DNA of 64,000 bases from Cyanophora paradoxa (GCA_004431415.1 QPMI01000408.1:124001-188000); one strand, 5' to 3'; shown: positions 50,000-60,290, counted from the first letter of the stretch. Notes: generated from the sequence alone by a model not told the origin. Numbers and translations are program-made.

Positions 50000-50185
50000 T
50001 GGAGCGACCGAAACATCTGGATCTGTGCGCGCATTTCGTATAAAGCATAATTGGTTTTCGCAATTAACCGAACGCGATTCCTTTCACCTGGGTTCTTCGC
50101 TGCCTTGGTGAGGTAGCTGATGAGTTTCATCCAAGTGCCGCCTCGATTGCGGCGTTCGATATCAACCGCGTCGGTTTTCGAGTGA

Positions 50186-50854
50186 CTAGAAGAAGCCCTT
50201 GTAGAATCGAACGCCAACTGGAAGCAGAAGCGGTGTATCAGTTGCGCGGAGCTCGAGCGCAGCGACGAAAAGGAATTCGATGACCGATCCGCACCTGACG
50301 ATAACGGGCGGTCGCAAGGCGAATAAGACGACCGATATCTGTAGCCTCTGGGACGTGTAGAAGCCTACAGTACTTGTGAAAGTCGATGAGTTTCTGCCGA
50401 ACGCGTGGGCATCAGCTTCAGCTCCAGCTCTCCTAGGGAAAAGGCACGAAACCTCGGGTCCATCGTCCAAATAGTAATCGTCCAAAGCGTCTCCACGGAA
50501 GACGTGCCCAAGAATATTGTTCAAAATTTGCAGTCGCGTCTCCGGATCCACCCTGGCCTCCAGGTCGATGTACCGGGGCCCGTTTGAGCCCAAACCGCCC
50601 ACAACCACGGTGATTCCACGCTCAAGCAAAGTTGTTAGAATCTTAGGTGCGGTCTCGGAAATGTGCGCGTTGAACACCGGATCGGCGCGGCTGAGGATCT
50701 CTAGGTCCTTCAAACTCTCCCCAACCACACCCGAGTGGTGAAGATAGGCCCTCTGAACGATTGCATCCGTGATGTCGCCGACCGCGGCTCGAAGTCCGTG
50801 CTCCCCAACCCGACACCGCCTCGGCGCCGAGAGAACCGTCTGCAGCCACCACAT
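50186..50854 (-). CDS. Uncharacterised protein, 222 aa
   Basis: A continuous frame with balanced amino-acid composition, unlike the composition artefacts around it. It has a GVVGESLKDLEILSRADPVF segment, a VVVGGLGSNGPRY strand-turn and a C-terminal hydrophobic beta-rich region (LQISVVLFALRPPVIV). It starts about 40 bp after the ankyrin gene's likely end, in the same direction. No family recognised. Confidence 0.5.
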   Translation of the reverse strand: MWWLQTVLSAPRRCRVGEHGLRAAVGDITDAIVQRAYLHHSGVVGESLKDLEILSRADPVFNAHISETAPKILTTLLERGITVVVGGLGSNGPRYIDLEARVDPETRLQILNNILGHVFRGDALDDYYLDDGPEVSCLFPRRAGAEADAHAFGRNSSTFTSTVGFYTSQRLQISVVLFALRPPVIVRCGSVIEFLFVAALELRATDTPLLLPVGVRFYKGFF

Positions 50855-50896
50855 TTTGGAGTCGTCCTCGGAGAGTTCCTAGCTCGACCGTAAGTC

Positions 50897-52484
50897 CTAG
50901 CTCCGCAGCGCATCGCTGTATAAAAATCGAGCTCGAGCGCGCACCCCATCTTGTGTGACGATAAGTTGATGAGCTCGCCCGGCAAAAACATCGAAGAGAA
51001 TGTCAGATACGTCCCGTTGAAGCACCTCATTTGCCACTGGAACGCCGTTGGCATCAAAGTGACCTGCGAGACACATCCGGTTTGCTTGCCCGCGTACATC
51101 GACGCCCCACGCGCCAACGCGCACCATCGAACGCAACGGCCAGCAGCAGCTCGGCAACGGGCGCCGCGATGCTGGGGCGCGTGACGGCGGTGGAAACCTC
51201 GGTGAGCTTGAAACGTGCCGATCCGGACTCCTCGTCCCTGTCGAGGAGGGTGCGGTCCCAGAGCGGCGCACGGTTGAGGAGCCACGAAAGAATGTTGCGG
51301 GCGAGTCGAGCTGCGTCGAGGGGCGGCTCGTCGTCAGAGTGCTCCACCATCATCGACCACCAGAGAGCGTGGACGTCGAGATGCGCGATTTCCCAGCGCC
51401 GCCGGTCGATGAGCTCGCCCCGCGGTAGCTCGCGACGGCGCGCCCCCTCCTCGAGGAGAAATCGGAGCACCTCGACGCGGCCGTAGAGGGCCGCGAGGTA
51501 AAACGCCGGGTACTGGAGGCTGTAGCGGGGTTCGCGGCCGTCGAGGCGGACCGAGATCTTCGAGCAGAGGGCGCGGACGACGCCGGCGTAGCCACGCTCG
51601 GCTGCGAGGATCAGGGGGAGCCCCTTGAAGCTCGTCGCCGCGACGGCGACGTCCTCGCACACCGAAACGTCGACCGACTTGTCGTCGAGGAGCCTCGCGG
51701 CCAGCATCGGGCGATCCTGCAACGGGGACTCGCTCGTCAGGTCAGACGGGGCAGGGGAGCAGTGTTCGAGCTCGATGTCGAACCCTCCGCTCGGTTTATC
51801 GGCATTCGAGCTACGGGCGCAAGATTCAATGCTCGAACGAACCCTGCAGAGCGCGACGACGAGGGCGAGGCCGGTGGTGCGGGCCGGGTTCCCCATCGAC
51901 GGCTTGCGCAAAAGGTCCGCGATTTCGCAGGCGACGGGCTCGGTAATGTTGGTGTTGTACGCGAGAAGGACGAGGGCCGCGCTGCCGAGGGCGTCGCGCT
52001 TCGCGCCGGGCTCCTGAGCAGGTGCCGCGAAGCCGCACAGCTCGCGAATGCGCGCGATGGCGCGCGGGTCGCTCGCCTCTCGCACCGCCTTCAGAAGCTC
52101 AAAATCTGCGGAACTGACGCTGGATTGCTGCATCTGCAGCGCGGAATCGAGTTCGGCCGATACGCCGAGCCTGTCGAACAGGATCTGGCCTGGGGTAACG
52201 TGGGTGGCGTGCTGCAGCTGCCATATGAACTGAATCTTTCGCAGCTCGGCGTCCCGCTCCTCTGCCGAGCGGCGAACATAGGACACGCCACAATCATCGT
52301 TGATGTTGAACGTGAGGAAGGGATAGGGGTTGTACGGATTCTTGCCGCAATCGTCGGCGGCGGCAAAGTGCGGATGACGATCGCACATGCTCAGCCGGCT
52401 CGGGCTGCCGTCGAGAGAGTCGAGCACAGGTGTGCTGGATTCTGGGGAGCCGCGCTGGGCTGTAGACGCGTCCGCCATGGACAT
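50897..52484 (-). CDS. Ankyrin-repeat protein with a frame change near its end
   Basis: Start ATG 52484. A ~250-residue N-terminal region of unknown fold precedes at least two ankyrin repeats (LPLILAAERGYAGVVRALC and YPAFYLAALYGRVEVLRFLLEEG). The frame stops at 51054, but from about 51110 the adjacent frame continues with well-formed sequence (GVDVRGQANRMCLAGHFD, ending FLYSDALRS at 50897), implying one missing or extra base or a short unseen intron. Ankyrin proteins of this type are frequent in both protist and giant-virus genomes. Confidence 0.6.
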
Positions 52485-52554
52485 GGTGTCTGCCGGCGCT
52501 GCGGTGAGCGCGCGTCCCCGCTGGGCGGCGCTGGGTATGCGTTAAGCGTTACTC

Positions 52555-52790
52555 AGTACTGTGCGTACCGTCACGGCGTACGTACTGAGTAGTACTACCG
52601 CAGTACGGTACTACGGTCCTACGTGCCTACGGCTACTAGTAGTACTACGGTATACCGTAGTACGGTAGTAACACTGCCGCAGTGCGTACTACGGTATACG
52701 GCCCGGCGGTATCCGATGATCATAGTATACGCTGTACGCCGTACTACGGTACTACGCGTACGGTAGTACCGTAGTACGTCTCGCCGTCGC
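52555..52790. repeat. Dense palindromic GTAC/TACGGTA cluster
   Basis: About 235 bp built from overlapping variants of GTACTACGGTA and its complement TACCGTAGTAC, repeatedly self-complementary at several spacings. It could extrude cruciforms. It contains no coding frame of note. Confidence 0.8.
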
Positions 52791-53499
52791 AGAGTCTGCT
52801 TGCAATTGGCAATTGCATCAAGTTGCATGAGCTACACCGGTACCTATTCGGCATGAATGCGAATATCAATTACAAGCTATATATATATATTTATGTGCAG
52901 GAATACAAAATTAAATGTTTTATAGCATGCATATATATAGTTACGCTTATACACTTATACAATTACCAGCTATATATATATACCAAAATTATGTTCTAAC
53001 GTTCGATATCATGATCATGATTACAATTCTCGCATGTACACGTACCCAGCTCTAGCTGCGTTGCAGAGAGCGCGTAGCTATAGAGGCCGGCAGTGGCCCG
53101 GCCCGGCACTGCACCGTGGCACTGTGTCATGTGTGTGCGACTGTGACTCCAGCAGCTGCAACCTGCAGAATCAGTGCAGATGCAGTGCGCCGCGGTCGAA
53201 TTCGCCGAGTCGATCAAGCGCCGGGCTAGGCAGCTGAGTACTCGTGCGCATGCGCCCCAGCCGGCGCCGCGGCTGAGCCGCTCAGCCCATCCGATCATCT
53301 GATGATCATCCCATGAAGCACTGCGGCATATGGCATGGCCCGCCGCGCGCCACCCGCAGACCTGCTGGGCTGCAGCTGGTGACCGCGTGGCACGCGCGCG
53401 GGGCCGCGCACGCGTGCCACCGCCGGGCCTCGTCTGGTCATCGAGCATCGGATCATCGGGCATGATATCGATCGATCATCAAACTCCACCGATCCGCGG
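52791..53499. other. Non-coding stretch with (TA)n tracts
   Basis: The first ~200 bp are AT-rich with three TATATATATA tracts (near 52880, 52930, 52970). The remainder is GC-rich with GATCAT/ATGATC palindromes around 53288-53310 and 53450-53480. No gene seen. Confidence 0.5.
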
Positions 53500-53868
53500 G
53501 GCCGCCCCGTATGGAGGCGCGCCGGCCAAATGACCCCAGCTCGCCCGCAGCTACTCGAACCCCACCGGTCCGCCGGGCCGCCCCGTATGGAGGCGCGCCG
53601 GCCAAATGACCCCAGCTCGCCCGCAGCTACTCGAACCCCACCGGTCCGCCGGGCCGCCCCGTATGGAGGCGCGCCGGCCAAATGACCCCAGCTCGCCCGC
53701 AGCAACTCGAACCCCACCGGTCCGCCGGGCCGCCCCGTCTAGAGGCGCGCCGGCCAAATGACCCCAGCTCGCCCGCAGCTACTCGAACCCCACCGATCCG
53801 CCGGGCCGCACCGTCTAGAGGCGCGCCGACCAAATGACCCCAGCTCGCCCGCAGCTACTTGAACCCCA
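53500..53868. repeat. 76-bp minisatellite (~4.8 units)
   Basis: Near-identical 76-bp units containing CCAAATGACCCCAGCTCGCC. Same family and orientation as 41729-42018. Confidence 0.92.
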
Positions 53869-53949
53869 CCGATCGATGTCCGCTGCTTTTACAGTTCTTG
53901 TTATTGGTTGTCAAGAGTCCATATGACAAAACTATGACGAGTCTAGCGA

Positions 53950-54665
53950 CGTGGACGCGAGCTGACGTCGAGACGGGGCTAGGTGGCCGTCCCCGCTCCA
54001 GAGGCATGGACGCGAGCCTCGGAGCTGACGTCGAGACGGGGCTAGGTGGCCGTCCCCGCTCCAGAGGCATGGACGCGAGCCTCGGAGCTGACGTCGAGAC
54101 GGGGCTAGGTGGCCGTCCCCGCTCCAGAGGCATGGACGCGAGCCTCGGAGCTGACGTCGAGACGGGGCTAGGTGGCCGTCCCCGCTCCAGAGGCATGGAC
54201 GCGAGCCTCGGAGCTGACGTCGAGACGGGGCTAGGTGGCCGTCCCCGCTCCAGAGGCATGGACGCGAGCCTCGGAGCTGACGTCGAGACGGGGCTAGGTG
54301 GCCGTCCCCGCTCCAGAGGCATGGACGCGAGCCTCGGAGCTGACGTCGAGACGGGGCTAGGTGGCCGTCCCCGCTCCAGAGGCATGGACGCGAGCCTCGG
54401 AGCTGACGTCGAGACGGGGCTAGGTGGCCGTCCCCGCTCCAGAGGCATGGACGCGAGCCTCGGAGCTGACGTCGAGACGGGGCTAGGTGGCCGTCCCCGC
54501 TCCAGAGGCATGGACGCGAGCCTCGGAGCTGACGTCGAGACGGGGCTAGGTGGCCGTCCCCGCTCCAGAGGCATGGACGCGAGCCTCGGAGCTGACGTCG
54601 AGACGGGGCTAGGTGGCCGTCCCCGCTCCAGAGGCATGGACGCGAGCCTCGGAGCTGACGCCCGC
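53950..54665. repeat. 63-bp minisatellite (~11 units)
   Basis: Almost identical 63-bp units with the core GAGACGGGGCTAGGTGGCCG shared with the 54-bp array at 42122. They follow a link (53880-53945) homologous to that at 42025-42090. Because 63 is a multiple of three, long repetitive frames are open on both strands; they are not genes. Confidence 0.93.
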
Positions 54666-55001
54666 CTCAACTGGTCGGGGCCGCCCGAGCTCGCCCCAGA
54701 CAGTTAGCGCGAGCCCCATCATCCCCCGGTTTCGAGCATCCTTAGAATATAATCATCCTGAGGCGCCTGCTCCCCCTCAAAATCTCCTCCTGCGCACGGA
54801 AGCATCGACAACGGTGCCCACGCCGGCCGACGCCAGCACTCAGCCCCGCCCGCAGCACGGCAGAGGGCACCGCGGGCGGCATTTGCGTCCAAAATTTCAC
54901 TTCGAGTTTTACATTGCATCGACGTGCCCCGTACATCGGGGCGCGATTCAAAACTTTGTTCGAGCGCTACAACATCAAAATGTAAAGATCGAGCCCCACG
55001 G
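54666..55001. other. Non-coding gap downstream of the 63-bp array
   Basis: About 335 bp between the minisatellite and the 3' end of the MORC-like gene. No motif or gene seen. Confidence 0.4.
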
Positions 55002-56204
55002 TCAACGGAAGAGCTGGTCGAGCATCTCGACGATGCGCTTCTCGTCGTTTCCGTGCAGCTGGTCCTTGGGAAAGTCCGAGTGCGCGTCGAGCTCGCCGTC
55101 GATGCAGACGACAAATCCGAGGCGCGGGAGCGCCATGAGCTTCGGGATCGGCACGTCGATCGAGGTGAGCACCCTCCCCATCCACAGAACGAGCGCTCGC
55201 CCGCCCTTGAAGTAGAACGGCGCGGCGGCGTAGGGACCGCCCTCCGCGGCCCTCCCGCAGAAGACGGTCGCGGAGAAGCTTGGAGACCCGTGATAGACGT
55301 CGCGGAACGTGGTCACGCGGCCCGAGAGCATGTCCTCGATCCTGCGAAACGCGACGGGGCGGCCCGCCACGGTCGCCCGAAGATCGGGGCGGCGAATCCC
55401 GTCGATGGTCGGGTAGGCGCAGGCGAGGTGCTCGGAGAGCGTGGCGCAGAACGGGATCCCCAAAGTGTCTTTCGCCAGGCTCCACCGGGGAACAAAGTCG
55501 GAGACCGCGTCGCTCCAGCGGACGGAGCGCCCGGGGTGGTTGGCGAAGATCACCGTCGTCCCGCCCCCGCATTCGGATCCGGCGACCAGAGAAGCCAGCT
55601 TGGCGAGCTCGGAGTTGACCGCCCCCAGGATCTCCGCTCGGACCTTCTCGGCGTAGCCGCAGTCGACGAGATCCGCGCAGTCCGGATCCGTGGCCGCTCG
55701 GTACGCGAGAATGCAGAGGTCGGCGCCCAGGTTTCCCCTGGGACTCAGGCAGACGTCGGCGCCGACGACGGCGGTGTGGACGGGGTCGTACTCCACCACC
55801 CGAAAGCTTCCGTTCGCATCGCTGTGGTACAGGCGCCCGTTGAACTCGACGCCCGCCTCTGTGCGGCGCGCCGCGAGGAGGACCGTCGCCGTCGATCCGA
55901 GCGCGTACGCGGCCATCTTGAGCCCCATTCCGTGGCGCGAGTAGGTGGACGTCTTGCGTTCTTCGCTCGGGGAGCCGTGGAACGTGCGGAGCAGCGGCTT
56001 GGTCGCCCGGTCCATCGATAGCCCGCCCGACGCGTCGCGAACGGCGATGGACGAGGCGCCGCACCGGGCGACGTCGACGCTGCAGAGGGTGCCGTCGGTC
56101 CGCAGGGCGTTCTCAAAGATCTCGACGAGAGGCGCGTAGGGGCTGGTCAGTTTGCTCGCGTAAAATTCGAACAGGTTGCGGCTGGGCTGCATCGCGTCGA
56201 GCAT
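55002..56204 (-). CDS. MORC-like GHKL ATPase, 400 aa
   Basis: A GHKL (gyrase/Hsp90/histidine-kinase/MutL) ATP-binding domain of the MORC type. The N-box IFENALR has the conserved Glu/Asn (residues ~28-34). The DASGG loop follows (~58), then YSRHGMGLKMAAYALGS, the GxGLK lid typical of MORC. The C-terminal half (residues ~200-400) would be the S5 transducer domain. There is no CW zinc finger or coiled coil, so it is shorter than animal and plant MORCs and more like microbial or viral forms. MORC proteins compact DNA and silence chromatin. A TATA box lies ~60 bp before the ATG. A related N-terminus starts at 63679. Confidence 0.78.
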   Translation of the reverse strand: MLDAMQPSRNLFEFYASKLTSPYAPLVEIFENALRTDGTLCSVDVARCGASSIAVRDASGGLSMDRATKPLLRTFHGSPSEERKTSTYSRHGMGLKMAAYALGSTATVLLAARRTEAGVEFNGRLYHSDANGSFRVVEYDPVHTAVVGADVCLSPRGNLGADLCILAYRAATDPDCADLVDCGYAEKVRAEILGAVNSELAKLASLVAGSECGGGTTVIFANHPGRSVRWSDAVSDFVPRWSLAKDTLGIPFCATLSEHLACAYPTIDGIRRPDLRATVAGRPVAFRRIEDMLSGRVTTFRDVYHGSPSFSATVFCGRAAEGGPYAAAPFYFKGGRALVLWMGRVLTSIDVPIPKLMALPRLGFVVCIDGELDAHSDFPKDQLHGNDEKRIVEMLDQLFR

Positions 56205-56263
56205 GGTTTGGGCGCGGCAGAGGGCCGTTCGACAAATTGCACCTCTGGGGCCCGCGCGGGGGT

Positions 56264-56272
56264 CTTTATAGT
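56264..56272 (-). promoter_or_regulatory. TATA box of the MORC-like gene
   Basis: CTATAAAGA on the minus strand about 60-68 bp upstream of ATG 56204. Confidence 0.6.
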
Positions 56273-56472
56273 GCGGGTGGCTCCCCCAGCACGGGGTCCC
56301 ACCGCTTCATATGCGCCACCCGGAGGCGCGCGGGGGCGGCGGAGCTCGAACGGGTACCCTCTACCCTCGAATTTCCTCCGGCCCTCTCCCTCAAATACCC
56401 TCCTGAGCCGAACCGTTTCCGCCCCGGGCGGCCCGCGCGTCCGCCATTCCTCGACCCCGCCCCGCGCTTCCG

Positions 56473-57285
56473 ATGCAGGTCGCGTCGACGGTCGGCGCGA
56501 CGCGCCCGCAGCCCGCGTCGCCGGCCCTCCAGGTCCTCGGCGGCGACCTGACCGTCGCCATCGTCAAACGCGGCAAGCTCGACCCCGTCTCCGCCATCCG
56601 CCTCTCGCACGTCTGCCCCGAGGCCCGCAGACGCCTCGCGGGGACGCTGCGCCGGTGGCTGCGCAACAGGCTCCTCGCCACGGCCGCGCTCCTGCGCGAG
56701 AGCCGCGAGCCGCTCCGATCGACCGAGGCGCGAACGATGCGCTGGGCCCTCCACGACCGTCTCGCGGCCCGCCTGCTCGCCGACGACCTCGATCTCGGCG
56801 AGATGGCGCAGCTCTCTCTCGTCCAGCGCCGAATGCTCGCACGGGCACACGCCGCCGGGCGCGCCTCGACCGCCCGGCTGCACCGCTTCTCGTGGGGGCT
56901 GCCGCGCGTGCTCGTCGCGGGCCTGGACGAGGATCTGCAGCGAGAGCTGAGGGCCAGGATCGCGAGTGCGGCTCGCGGCGAGGGCGCGTTTGGATCCGGC
57001 CCGAGGGGCGTGTCAAAGGAATTGGTGACGCCCAGGGAGTGGGAAATGTACGCGGAGTCGGTCGGCCTCGCGTCTCCCCTCTACGCGAGCTACCGCGCGA
57101 TTTTGCGGACCATCGCCAAGTACCGCCGCTTCGACTCGCTGCGCTGGCTCGTGGACGTTACAGACGGCTCTATGTGCGAGTTCTTTGTCGAGCAGATCGA
57201 CGCCCACACCCGCATCCCGTGGGACGATCTGCAGGACACGATCGGGGGCGACTACGTCTCCCGTTTGGGGTATCTGGAGGCGTAG
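56473..57285 (+). CDS. Uncharacterised protein, possibly F-box-like, 270 aa
   Basis: A clean frame with mixed composition from ATG 56473. Residues ~35-60 (VSAIRLSHVCPEARRRLAG) faintly resemble an F-box helix-turn arrangement. The rest is helical (LRRWLRNRLLATAALL, WGLPRVLVAGLDEDL), ending with aromatic segments (YRRFDSLRWLVDVTDGSMCEF). AATAAAG, a possible polyadenylation signal, follows at about 57354. Divergent from the MORC-like gene. The F-box reading is weak. Confidence 0.5.
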   Translation: MQVASTVGATRPQPASPALQVLGGDLTVAIVKRGKLDPVSAIRLSHVCPEARRRLAGTLRRWLRNRLLATAALLRESREPLRSTEARTMRWALHDRLAARLLADDLDLGEMAQLSLVQRRMLARAHAAGRASTARLHRFSWGLPRVLVAGLDEDLQRELRARIASAARGEGAFGSGPRGVSKELVTPREWEMYAESVGLASPLYASYRAILRTIAKYRRFDSLRWLVDVTDGSMCEFFVEQIDAHTRIPWDDLQDTIGGDYVSRLGYLEA

Positions 57286-57368
57286 GCCCATCCTTTGACG
57301 CTTCCGAATTCGAATCGTGACTCGTGTGCGATACAAATTGATGTAACGTGCAGAATAAAGATCTAGAA

Positions 57369-57911
57369 CTACTCTTCCTGATTGGATTCGAGGTCGCCCA
57401 CGACGGTCGCGACGGGGGACGGGGTGGGGGAAGCTTTATCGGGGGCGGCGTCGCCCCGCTTTCCGAGCTCCGCGAGCATCCTGCGGTGCGCGTCGCGGAT
57501 CTCCCGCTGCTTCTCCCTCCAGGCGCGGGCCTTGAGGTTCTTGCAGGCAACGCACGGGAGCCGAGCCGGCGGGGTCTTGCCCTGCGCGTACGGGCGTCCA
57601 AACGCCGCCTCCGCCTTCCACGCGTCGCACTTCATGCACAGGATCTCGCGTCCGCCCTCCTCCCCCGCGCGCTCGTACGGAGGTCGGGCCCTCTTGGGCG
57701 TCGGGTGGGTGGCGCGGTGCTCCCGGAGCAATTGGCGCATGAGGGCGCGCTTCTGGCGCTGCGTTTCGCCCTCGCAGCGGCGGCAGAGGTAGCTCCGCGC
57801 GGCGAGGCGGCTCTTGCGGAATCCGCTCTCGTCAAAGACGTCGCGGCAACCGCGGCAGGGGTGAGTCCGTGGGGCGGGGACACCGGTGGCGGGGGCAAGC
57901 TCTGCGACCAT
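57369..57911 (-). CDS. Double treble-clef zinc protein (Stc1-like), 180 aa
   Basis: Two similar zinc modules: CRGCRDVFDESGFRKS...CRRC (residues ~19-46) and CMKCDAWKAEAAFG...CVAC (~92-122). Each has a CxxC...F...CxxC layout like the Stc1 domain and related treble-clef fingers. Arg/Lys-rich linkers follow each, suggesting nucleic-acid binding. The tail is Pro/Ser/Glu-rich. In fungi Stc1 links RNAi to chromatin, but the resemblance here is to the fold pattern only. A TATA box is ~50 bp upstream. Confidence 0.6.
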   Translation of the reverse strand: MVAELAPATGVPAPRTHPCRGCRDVFDESGFRKSRLAARSYLCRRCEGETQRQKRALMRQLLREHRATHPTPKRARPPYERAGEEGGREILCMKCDAWKAEAAFGRPYAQGKTPPARLPCVACKNLKARAWREKQREIRDAHRRMLAELGKRGDAAPDKASPTPSPVATVVGDLESNQEE

Positions 57912-57960
57912 CGCGCACGGGTCTGGGGGCAGCGGTTGCAGGGGCCCGCCCGCGCCGGTC

Positions 57961-57970
57961 TCTTATATAG
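57961..57970 (-). promoter_or_regulatory. TATA box of the treble-clef gene
   Basis: CTATATAAGA on the minus strand, 50-60 bp upstream of ATG 57911. Confidence 0.6.
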
Positions 57971-57999
57971 TAAAATGCCTGGGGTGGTCTTGTTGCGAT

Positions 58000-60228
58000 T
58001 CAGACAAGCGGAGCGTCGAGGATCTCGTCGGGAATCGTATCGACGGGGGTGGGGGCGGGGGCGGCGAGGGGAAAGACGATGGTCTCCGAGTAGTGGTCTC
58101 GTTCCTCACCGACGGCACTCTTGCCCCGCTCCAGCCGGGCCGCCGCCTCGGCGCACCGCGTGCGAAAGCACTTTGCGTAGACGTGGGCCTCTACGGGGCC
58201 GCCTTTGGGGCCGGGCGGCGAGAACCGGATCAAAAAGCCGACGTTGGCGTCGCCGTCGGGGTGCGAGTGCCGCCCCACGATGCACGCCAGCCACAGCCTG
58301 CACGTGACGACGGCTATGCCGTCGTTTGTGAACTTGATCTTGATCCCGGGGTCGGCCCCGCGGAGGGTGCGGAAGAGGGTGTCCACGTCCTGGCGCCGAA
58401 ACTCGACGTTTGCCGCGTTCCTGCCCGAGCGCTGGTAGAGCATGCGGATACGGTCCGTCTCGACGTAGCGGCGGACGAGGTCGATCGCCTGCTCCCGGGA
58501 GCAGAGGGCGTCGGCGCGCACGGTCGCAACAGCGTCCCGGACCGAGGGCACCAGATTCGCCGGAACCTTCACCGGCTCCCACGACCACGGGTAGCGGTGC
58601 CCGCCGAGGCTAAAGTTCGGCGTCTTGACCGGAGACAGGTGCGTCGCAAAGAGCTCGAGGTACGGATCCAATGGTGGGCATCGAACCTCGCCGCGACCGT
58701 CGATGACGGCGACGACGCGGCGGGGCCGCCCGCCGTCGGGGAACCACTCCATCTTGCGCTCGACGCCTTGGGGATCCTTTCCGAGGTAGGGAATGCCGAC
58801 CCGTTCGCGCTTGCGCGCGCCGAGGAGGCGCATTTTGAGCGTCCCGTAGACGCCGGTGTCGATCGTGGCCCGGTTTCCGTACGGACCGAGCGTCCCCCGA
58901 GACTTGAGCCGCCGGGCGACCGCCTCGGCGACTCGCTTCGTATCCTGGGTCGCGTGAACGATCCTTGGGAACACGATCATCGGCGAGCAGCGCTCCTCGC
59001 TGTCGCACACCCAGGCCTCGCCGAGGGTGGCGACGTCGTAGCCGAGCTCGGCGAGCGCCTGCTGCATCTCCTCCACGAGGCGACCCGAGTTCCACTTTCG
59101 TCCCTCGTCCACGCCGTCGACGTCGAAGAAGAGCCTACAGAGCTCCTTGGAAATCACCTGGTGGGTGAAGTAGGGCAACTTTCGGACGAGGCAGACTCCG
59201 GCGCGGCGGAGGAGCTCGCGGGTTGGATCGCCCCCGTCGGGCTTCTTAAACCGGTAGTACCCCGGCGCGCCAAACTTGGCCCTAAACTCGAGAAAGTGCG
59301 CCGAAGAGGTCTCTCCCTTTTTGAGAAACTGCGCCCACTCGTCGCGCGGTCCGAAGAAGATCATTGTTCGCGTCCCGGCGGCGTCGTTCAGCTGCTCTAG
59401 CGCCGGCGCCGGGCCCAGCTTCGTCTCCTCCTCGTCCTCCCGCTTGCGCTTGCACCGGACGCCTGCGCCCTCGAGCGCGGGAGCGTCTTCGACCTCGGGA
59501 GCCGAGGCGCAGACCCACGTCCAGTGCGCGACGATGGCGTCGACGAGCGCTGGGTCGGCCGGCGAGCCGGGATCCCTCGCAAGGCGCCCCCGCGTGGGCC
59601 AGAGCCCCGTCTTGGGGTGCGGGCGGACGTCGGGCTTCAGACCCTTTTCGACGTCGTAGATGCTGCGGTCGAGCATCGCTCCCGCGCCCGCGACGGCTTC
59701 AGCGGTCGCCAGCGGCTCCAGCACCTCTTGCACCGTCGCGGCGCCGATTTTCGAGCCTGCCTCCACGCGCCGGTAGGCCGCGGGGTGGCGGAAGAGGACG
59801 CGGAATCCCTTCATTCCCGTAAAGTAGACGAGGACGCCTTCGGCGCCGCTGCTTTCCAGCGCGCCCGCGATCCGCTGCGCCGCCTGCCGGGCCTGCTGCA
59901 GCTGCGTGAAGCGGGCGCAGGCGTCGTCGATAGAGGCGCCGTCCGTTCGCTCGAGCCAGGCACGCAGCTCGGCGATGGCGGAGGCCCCCTCGGCGGAATT
60001 TGTGTCGAAGCCGTCGAGGTCGAACGCGCCGGCGTAGCGCACGAACGCGGACGGGGCGATGGTGGTGCGCGTAAACTGCGGGACGACGAGGGCGAGCTTT
60101 GGGAGCGCCCTGGAGAGGCCCCGCACGGCGATGAACGTGGCCGAGCTGCCGTACGAGTCGTACTTGCCCGCGAAGAACAGGTCTCCGCGACGCGATGAGG
60201 GGATGAACGCGACGCGCGATTCCATGGG
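58000..60228 (-). CDS. Primase with two archaeo-eukaryotic primase (AEP) domains in tandem, 742 aa
   Basis: Start ATG 60228 is chosen (MESRVAFIPSS); an upstream extension to 60444 is repeat sequence. The first AEP-like domain (~1-260) has DLDGFD (metal-binding DxD), LVYFTGMKGFRVLF (like the FSG(R/K)RG(F/V)H strand of the PriS subunit) and PHPKTGLWP (like HPKTG). The second (~340-600) is PrimPol/UL52-like: FFDVDG, MIVFPRI (the usual His of SxH is not evident), and DTGVYGTLKMRLLGARKR (nucleotide-binding D..VY...R...K). It ends in a PrimPol-type zinc site (CIVGRHSH...YAKCFRTRC). It would make RNA/DNA primers for DNA replication. No intron. TATA box ~65 bp upstream. Confidence 0.75.
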   Translation of the reverse strand, partial: PMESRVAFIPSSRRGDLFFAGKYDSYGSSATFIAVRGLSRALPKLALVVPQFTRTTIAPSAFVRYAGAFDLDGFDTNSAEGASAIAELRAWLERTDGASIDDACARFTQLQQARQAAQRIAGALESSGAEGVLVYFTGMKGFRVLFRHPAAYRRVEAGSKIGAATVQEVLEPLATAEAVAGAGAMLDRSIYDVEKGLKPDVRPHPKTGLWPTRGRLARDPGSPADPALVDAIVAHWTWVCASAPEVEDAPALEGAGVRCKRKREDEEETKLGPAPALEQLNDAAGTRTMIFFGPRDEWAQFLKKGETSSAHFLEFRAKFGAPGYYRFKKPDGGDPTRELLRRAGVCLVRKLPYFTHQVISKELCRLFFDVDGVDEGRKWNSGRLVEEMQQALAELGYDVATLGEAWVCDSEERCSPMIVFPRIVHATQDTKRVAEAVARRLKSRGTLGPYGNRATIDTGVYGTLKMRLLGARKRERVGIPYLGKDPQGVERKMEWFPDGGRPRRVVAVIDGRGEVRCPPLDPYLELFATHLSPVKTPNFSLGGHRYPWSWEPVKVPANLVPSVRDAVATVRADALCSREQAIDLVRRYVETDRIRMLYQRSGRNAANVEFRRQDVDTLFRTLRGADPGIKIKFTNDGIAVVTCRLWLACIVGRHSHPDGDANVGFLIRFSPPGPKGGPVEAHVYAKCFRTRCAEAAARLERGKSAVGEERDHYSETIVFPLAAPAPTPVDTIPDEILDAPLV

Positions 60229-60290
60229 CGCGGAAGCGGCCGAGCCTTGTCGAAGTGCGGAAAGACGTGGAGCGGGGGTCAGTCTAAACT

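Noticed and set aside
53855-54707. Long repetitive proteins of ~270-280 residues on both strands
   Set aside because: They are translations of the 63-bp minisatellite, whose unit length is a multiple of three.
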